Shown here piece after piece: positions 7,566 to 10,795 of a stretch of DNA of 10,795 nt. Each line of letters opens with the position of its first letter. The first letter of the stretch is position 1. The DNA lies in NCBI GenBank assembly GCA_028288315.1, contig JAQBNY010000044.1, forward strand, positions 1 to 10,795. Reading direction: 5' to 3'. The translations under genes were made by a program, and so were the position numbers. The DNA comes from Mucilaginibacter sp. (GTDB lineage Bacteria > Bacteroidota > Bacteroidia > Sphingobacteriales > Sphingobacteriaceae). The notes beneath the pieces are model-generated. The model was not told where the DNA came from and did not search any database. It saw nothing but the letters and a program-made list of their open reading frames with translations.

Positions 7566-7618
7566 CCCGCACCCCTGGCCATGTTCCGCCTGTTCGGCTT
7601 TTAGCGGGACCGAACCCC
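7566..7618. other. GC-rich hairpin-forming island between the DUF4136 gene and nadE
   Basis: About two thirds of these 53 bases are G or C, inside an otherwise AT-rich gap. Two stems compete. GTTCGG (7592-7597) can pair with CCGAAC (7610-7615), or CCCGC (7566-7570) can pair with GCGGG (7604-7608). Read in the nadE direction, the second stem is followed by TTTAAAATATATTTT, so it may serve as the nadE terminator. The composition contrast suggests an inserted intergenic repeat, although no second copy is visible in the window. Confidence 0.4.
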
Positions 7619-7636
7619 AATAAACCTTATAAAAGC

Positions 7637-9286
7637 TTATGATAGATACTTCCCTACAATTGGCATACGCCTGCCCATTCCAAATGCCTTTGGCGATACA
7701 CGCAAAATTGGCGGTGTTTGATAACGCTTATGTTCTGCCAGGTTCACCAGCCTTATTACACGCTGAACGGTGTGCTCATCATATCCTAATTTCACAATCT
7801 CGGCAGATGAGCAACGGCGCTCTACATACTCCTCAATTATTTTATCAAGTATATCATATTCAGGCAATGAATCGGTATCTTTTTGACCGGGCCTTAACTC
7901 GGCAGATGGCGGTTTAACTATAGAGTTGACAGGAATGATCTCCTTATCTCTGTTGATATATCTTGCCAGCTCAAATACCTGTGTTTTATATACATCTCCT
8001 AAAACAGATATACCGCCGCACATATCACCATAAAGTGTACCGTACCCAACCGCGGCCTCGCTTTTGTTTGATGTATTTAATAAAATATAGCCAAACTTGT
8101 TGCACATGGCCATTAACACAACCGCCCTGCTGCGCGATTGTATATTTTCTTCGGCTATATTAAAAGGCAGGTTTTTGAACTGCGGGTGCAGTTGCTCTTC
8201 AAATGCTTCGGTTATCTTAGCTATCGTAACCGTTTGGCTCATACATCCTAAATTATTCACCAAATCTTCGGCATCCTTAATAGAATGATCACTTGAGAAT
8301 TTTGAGGGCAGCAATACCGCCATTACATTTGCAGCACCCAAAGCTTCGGCAGCCAGGGCACATACTATGGCAGAATCTATCCCTCCGGATAAACCCAATA
8401 TAGCCTGTTTAAAGCCCGACTTATAAAAATAATCGCGAATACCTAAAATTAATCCCTGGTATATCTGTTCAATATCACTTTGCCTTTTGGTCTTTAAGGT
8501 TGATGTATGTTCAAATGAAATTTGCGCGTTATCCTCCAGGGTGTAATAAGCCATCTGCTCTGTAAAATATGGCATTTCATCGGCCAGTTTGCCGGTATTA
8601 TCAAACACTAATGATCCTCCGTCAAATATCAATTCGGTTTGTGCGCCTACGTGGTTTACGTAAAACAGGGGCAGCTTATACCGGCTGGCATTATCGCTTA
8701 ATATATTAATGCGTTCTTCGTCGTGGTTATATGCAAATGGCGATGCAGCAATGTTAATCATTACATCGGGCTGCTGCTTTATCAGCACATCCATAGGCCG
8801 CGTAATGTACAGCGGGTTTTCAATAGTGTTCCATAAATCTTCGCAAATGGTAAGCGCAATCCTTTTACCCTTAAAATCTATACAGTTAAATGATGTTGAC
8901 GGTTCAAAATAACGATACTCGTCAAACACATCGTAATTTGGCAAAAGCGCCTTGTTCACAACAGCTTTTACTTCGCCATTCTCAATAAAATAGGCAGAGT
9001 TGTTAAGGTCCTTACCTTCGGGATTGTTATTGGGAGTTGGCAAGCCAATTATACAAGCAATATCAATACACTCTGCTGCTATTTTTTTTGCAGCTTGCTC
9101 GCAAAGGTTTATAAACTCCCTAAATTCTAAAAAATCACGCGCAGGATATCCGCAAACGCACAATTCAGAAAATACAACCAGGTCGGCACCTTTTTCTTTT
9201 GCCTCGTGAATATGGGCTATAATCTTATTGGTATTTGATTCAAAATTGCCGATATGATAATTAAGCTGAGCTAATGCGATCTTCAT
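7637..9286 (-). CDS. nadE: Glutamine-dependent NAD+ synthetase
   Basis: Catalyses the last step of NAD+ synthesis in the cytoplasm: nicotinic acid adenine dinucleotide is adenylated with ATP and then amidated with ammonia taken from glutamine. The 549-residue protein has two domains. An N-terminal nitrilase-type glutaminase domain (about 1-265) carries the triad Glu41 (FSELCVCGYP), Lys112 (NKALLPNY) and Cys148 (TICEDLW). A C-terminal synthetase domain (about 270-549) carries the ATP-pyrophosphatase P-loop SGGIDS at 300-305, NTSNKSE (404-410), YGTLYGDMCGG (415-425) and KPPSAELRPGQKD (458-470). All key residues are present and the length is normal for the fused glutamine-using form, so an active enzyme is expected. 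Both ends agree with the family: MKIALAQLNY is a standard nitrilase-type start. It is divergent from gldB across a 67-base gap, so the two 5' control regions must overlap or abut. Confidence 0.97.
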   Translation of the reverse strand: MKIALAQLNYHIGNFESNTNKIIAHIHEAKEKGADLVVFSELCVCGYPARDFLEFREFINLCEQAAKKIAAECIDIACIIGLPTPNNNPEGKDLNNSAYFIENGEVKAVVNKALLPNYDVFDEYRYFEPSTSFNCIDFKGKRIALTICEDLWNTIENPLYITRPMDVLIKQQPDVMINIAASPFAYNHDEERINILSDNASRYKLPLFYVNHVGAQTELIFDGGSLVFDNTGKLADEMPYFTEQMAYYTLEDNAQISFEHTSTLKTKRQSDIEQIYQGLILGIRDYFYKSGFKQAILGLSGGIDSAIVCALAAEALGAANVMAVLLPSKFSSDHSIKDAEDLVNNLGCMSQTVTIAKITEAFEEQLHPQFKNLPFNIAEENIQSRSRAVVLMAMCNKFGYILLNTSNKSEAAVGYGTLYGDMCGGISVLGDVYKTQVFELARYINRDKEIIPVNSIVKPPSAELRPGQKDTDSLPEYDILDKIIEEYVERRCSSAEIVKLGYDEHTVQRVIRLVNLAEHKRYQTPPILRVSPKAFGMGRRMPIVGKYLS

Positions 9287-9306
9287 AGGTGTACAATAGG
9301 TAATGC

Positions 9307-9339
9307 TTGCGCGTAATGCAAATAAAAAAATTATTTTTG
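9307..9339 (+). promoter_or_regulatory. Candidate gldB promoter, decides the gldB start
   Basis: TTG at 9307-9309 is followed 22 bases later by TATTTTTG at 9332-9339, an exact match to the Bacteroidota -7 element TAnnTTTG at acceptable spacing. Transcription would begin near 9346. An upstream in-frame ATG at 9303 would lie outside this transcript, so translation is expected from the paired ATGs at 9354 and 9357. Confidence 0.55.
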
Positions 9340-9353
9340 CTAAAACATTAAAA

Positions 9354-10406
9354 ATGATGTCATATTCCCTAAAAACACGATTAATCTGTTTAAGTTTTTA
9401 CACATGTCTGTTATTTACCGCCTGCACACGCAATAAAAAGGTGGATGTGAGCAACATACCGGTTGATGTAAAGATAGAACGCTTTGACCATGATTTTGAT
9501 TTGCTGCATACAAAACCACTTACCCCACAGATAGCTGCCCTCCAAAAAAAATACGGTGTATTTTATACTGATTTTATTGAACGCATAATTAAGATAGGCA
9601 GCACTGCGGATACCACTTATTATAAAAACCTGCGCGATGTTTTTGCAGGCAAAGCCTACACCGACCTTAAACAAGATGTTGATGCTGCTTATAAAAACAC
9701 TGATAAACAGGATGCTGAATTAACCGATGCTTTCAGGCGTATTAAATACTATTATCCACAAAAGCGCCTTCCAAAAGTATACGCGTACATATCTGGTTTC
9801 CAGGCGCAAACATCTATTGGCGATGGTTATTTTGCTATTGGGCTCGACTTGTTTTTAGGTACCGATTCCAGGTTCTACCTTTCCCCTTCATTGATAGAGG
9901 CTTTTCCACGTTATATATCGCGCAGGTTTACGCCTGATAATATTACACCACGGGTAGTTGAAGGTATAGCCCGCGAAGACATGTTTCCTGAAAATGACAA
10001 GAACACCACCTTGTTATCAAAAATGATATACAACGGTAAGATAATGTATTTTATGGACCAGATTTTACCAGATGTGCCCGACTCAACCAAAATTGGTTAT
10101 ACCGGCAAGCAAATTAAATGGTGCACCGATTATAAAAGCAATATCTGGCGCTATTTTTTAGAGGAGAACCTGCTGTATGAAGGTGATTATCAAAAGATTC
10201 AGAGATATTTGACCGAGGCCCCCTTTACTCCCGGCCTTGGGGAAGACAATGAATCGGCACCCAAACTAGCCGTTTGGACCGGCTGGCAAATTGTTAAACA
10301 ATACATGGAGAAACATCCCAATGTTACCCTGCCTCAGTTAATGGCCGATAATGATGCCCAAAAGATCCTAAACGAAGCCAAGTACAAGCCAAAGAATAAC
10401 GAGTAA
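9354..10406 (+). CDS. gldB: Gliding motility lipoprotein GldB
   Basis: GldB is a lipoprotein first found as essential for gliding in Flavobacterium johnsoniae; homologues also occur in Bacteroidota not known to glide. Its exact biochemical role is unsettled. I start it at 9354 (350 residues; 9357 is equally possible) because a good promoter lies just upstream and because this puts a signal peptide at the N-terminus. The hydrophobic core is followed by LFTAC, giving a likely lipidated Cys24. An ATG at 9303 would add 17 residues before the signal. Family features recalled are IERFDHDFDLL near 41-51, YGVFYTDFIERI (67-78), VYAYISGF (142-149), GLDLFLG (163-169), YISRRFTP, MIYNGKIMYFMDQ (224-236) and a C-terminal GEDNESAPKLAVWTGWQIV. 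The frame is intact. The classical partner gldC is not next to it: the gene is followed by a small hairpin at 10429-10447 and a strong terminator, so it is probably transcribed alone. Confidence 0.9.
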   Translation: MMSYSLKTRLICLSFYTCLLFTACTRNKKVDVSNIPVDVKIERFDHDFDLLHTKPLTPQIAALQKKYGVFYTDFIERIIKIGSTADTTYYKNLRDVFAGKAYTDLKQDVDAAYKNTDKQDAELTDAFRRIKYYYPQKRLPKVYAYISGFQAQTSIGDGYFAIGLDLFLGTDSRFYLSPSLIEAFPRYISRRFTPDNITPRVVEGIAREDMFPENDKNTTLLSKMIYNGKIMYFMDQILPDVPDSTKIGYTGKQIKWCTDYKSNIWRYFLEENLLYEGDYQKIQRYLTEAPFTPGLGEDNESAPKLAVWTGWQIVKQYMEKHPNVTLPQLMADNDAQKILNEAKYKPKNNE

Positions 10407-10470
10407 ACTTTGTCACCGGCTTAAGAAGAGACGCTAATATGGCGTCTATCCAATAATATCAATTCACAAA

Positions 10471-10501
10471 AAAAGCGCTCATGAAATTCATGAGCGCTTT
10501 T
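10471..10501. terminator. Bidirectional intrinsic terminator between gldB and the small membrane protein gene
   Basis: AAAAGCGCTCATGAA at 10471-10485 and its perfect complement at 10487-10501 form a near-continuous 15-bp palindrome around one central base, in practice about 13 bp with a short loop. Further A residues to the left and T residues to the right supply U-tails in both directions. It lies 64 bases after gldB and 20 bases beyond the stop of the minus-strand gene at 10522. Confidence 0.88.
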
Positions 10502-10521
10502 AATTTATATTTTATTAAGTA

Positions 10522-10710
10522 TTACTTCAATATCCCAAAAACAGCTTTTAAACATACTATTGACGCTACAAGTAATATGATATTTGAAACTAAAGTACTG
10601 TGAGGAAAGTCTGCAAAGCGTAAGTACACTCCTACTAAACCTGCAATAATTGTAATAACTAAAAATAGATAGTGGCTTTCTGAATTTGCGTCTCTAGTTG
10701 GTGATTCCAT
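10522..10710 (-). CDS. Small two-helix membrane protein of unknown function
   Basis: A 62-residue protein with a polar, charged start (MESPTRDANSESH) and two predicted membrane helices at about 14-30 (YLFLVITIIAGLVGVYL) and 39-58 (TLVSNIILLVASIVCLKAVF), joined by a short loop RFADFPHS. It ends in GILK. From memory, similar short conserved proteins with HYLFLVITII and VGVYLRF are common in Sphingobacteriaceae, where they are listed as hypothetical, so this looks like a real gene and not a chance frame. An exact TATTTTTG promoter element 23 bases upstream and a hairpin terminator 20 bases downstream support this. An inner-membrane location follows from the helices. There is no catalytic or metal-binding motif and the function is unknown. 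Confidence 0.8.
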   Translation of the reverse strand: MESPTRDANSESHYLFLVITIIAGLVGVYLRFADFPHSTLVSNIILLVASIVCLKAVFGILK

Positions 10711-10732
10711 TAGTCTTTTTTTTATTTGTTGG

Positions 10733-10740
10733 CAAAAATA
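10733..10740 (-). promoter_or_regulatory. Candidate -7 promoter element for the small membrane protein gene
   Basis: On the minus strand this reads TATTTTTG, an exact TAnnTTTG match, the same octamer as at the gldB promoter. It predicts a transcript start near 10726 and a leader of about 16 bases before the ATG at 10710. No clear TTG -33 element is present upstream. The rest of the window to 10795 is very AT-rich and shows nothing else I can name. Confidence 0.45.
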
Positions 10741-10795
10741 TAAATGTTTAGTGAAAAAACTACATATTTTACATTTTTAATCACTATTAAGTTTT

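Noticed and set aside
9303..9353. Upstream ATG as the gldB start
   Set aside because: It would lie before the predicted transcript start and would put 17 residues ahead of the lipoprotein signal peptide.
10429..10447. AGACGC/GCGTCT hairpin just after gldB as the terminator
   Set aside because: It has only six base pairs and no T-run, while a much stronger terminator follows at 10471-10501.

Overview
The window reads as a chromosomal segment of a member of the Bacteroidota, most likely family Sphingobacteriaceae (Mucilaginibacter- or Pedobacter-like). The grounds are a secreted subtilase carrying a type IX secretion (T9SS) sorting tail, a GldB lipoprotein, a DUF4136 lipoprotein, moderately AT-rich DNA with AT-rich gaps, and several exact matches to the Bacteroidota -7 promoter element TAnnTTTG. 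The genus is an inference from overall gene character.

Layout, left to right. The left edge holds the first 31 codons of a minus-strand gene that looks like a MarR-type regulator. A compact element of head-to-head heptamer repeats (121-195) separates it from ggt, a gamma-glutamyltransferase on the minus strand (203-1909). A divergent plus-strand gene (2147-2638) encodes a small exported beta-barrel-like protein. It converges, across a strong bidirectional terminator (2678-2709), on a 1248-residue KP-43-like subtilase with a GEVED domain and a T9SS tail (2756-6502, minus). A 318-base AT-rich gap and a perfect 16-bp hairpin terminator follow, then a DUF4136 lipoprotein gene (6857-7477, minus). 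A GC-rich hairpin-forming island (7566-7618) lies before nadE, the glutamine-dependent NAD+ synthetase (7637-9286, minus). nadE and gldB (9354-10406, plus) are divergent with only 67 bases between them. A second strong bidirectional terminator (10471-10501) separates gldB from a 62-residue two-helix membrane protein gene (10522-10710, minus).

Most genes look singly transcribed: there are two convergent pairs with shared hairpin terminators and two divergent pairs. Functionally this is envelope and housekeeping DNA: glutathione or gamma-glutamyl peptide breakdown outside the inner membrane, an exported protease, surface lipoproteins, NAD synthesis and a gliding/T9SS-linked lipoprotein. I see no phage, transposase, CRISPR, toxin-antitoxin or defence genes, and no convincing new multi-gene system. 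The less ordinary items are the heptamer repeat element, the lipobox inside the subtilase signal peptide, the GC-rich island and the short membrane protein.
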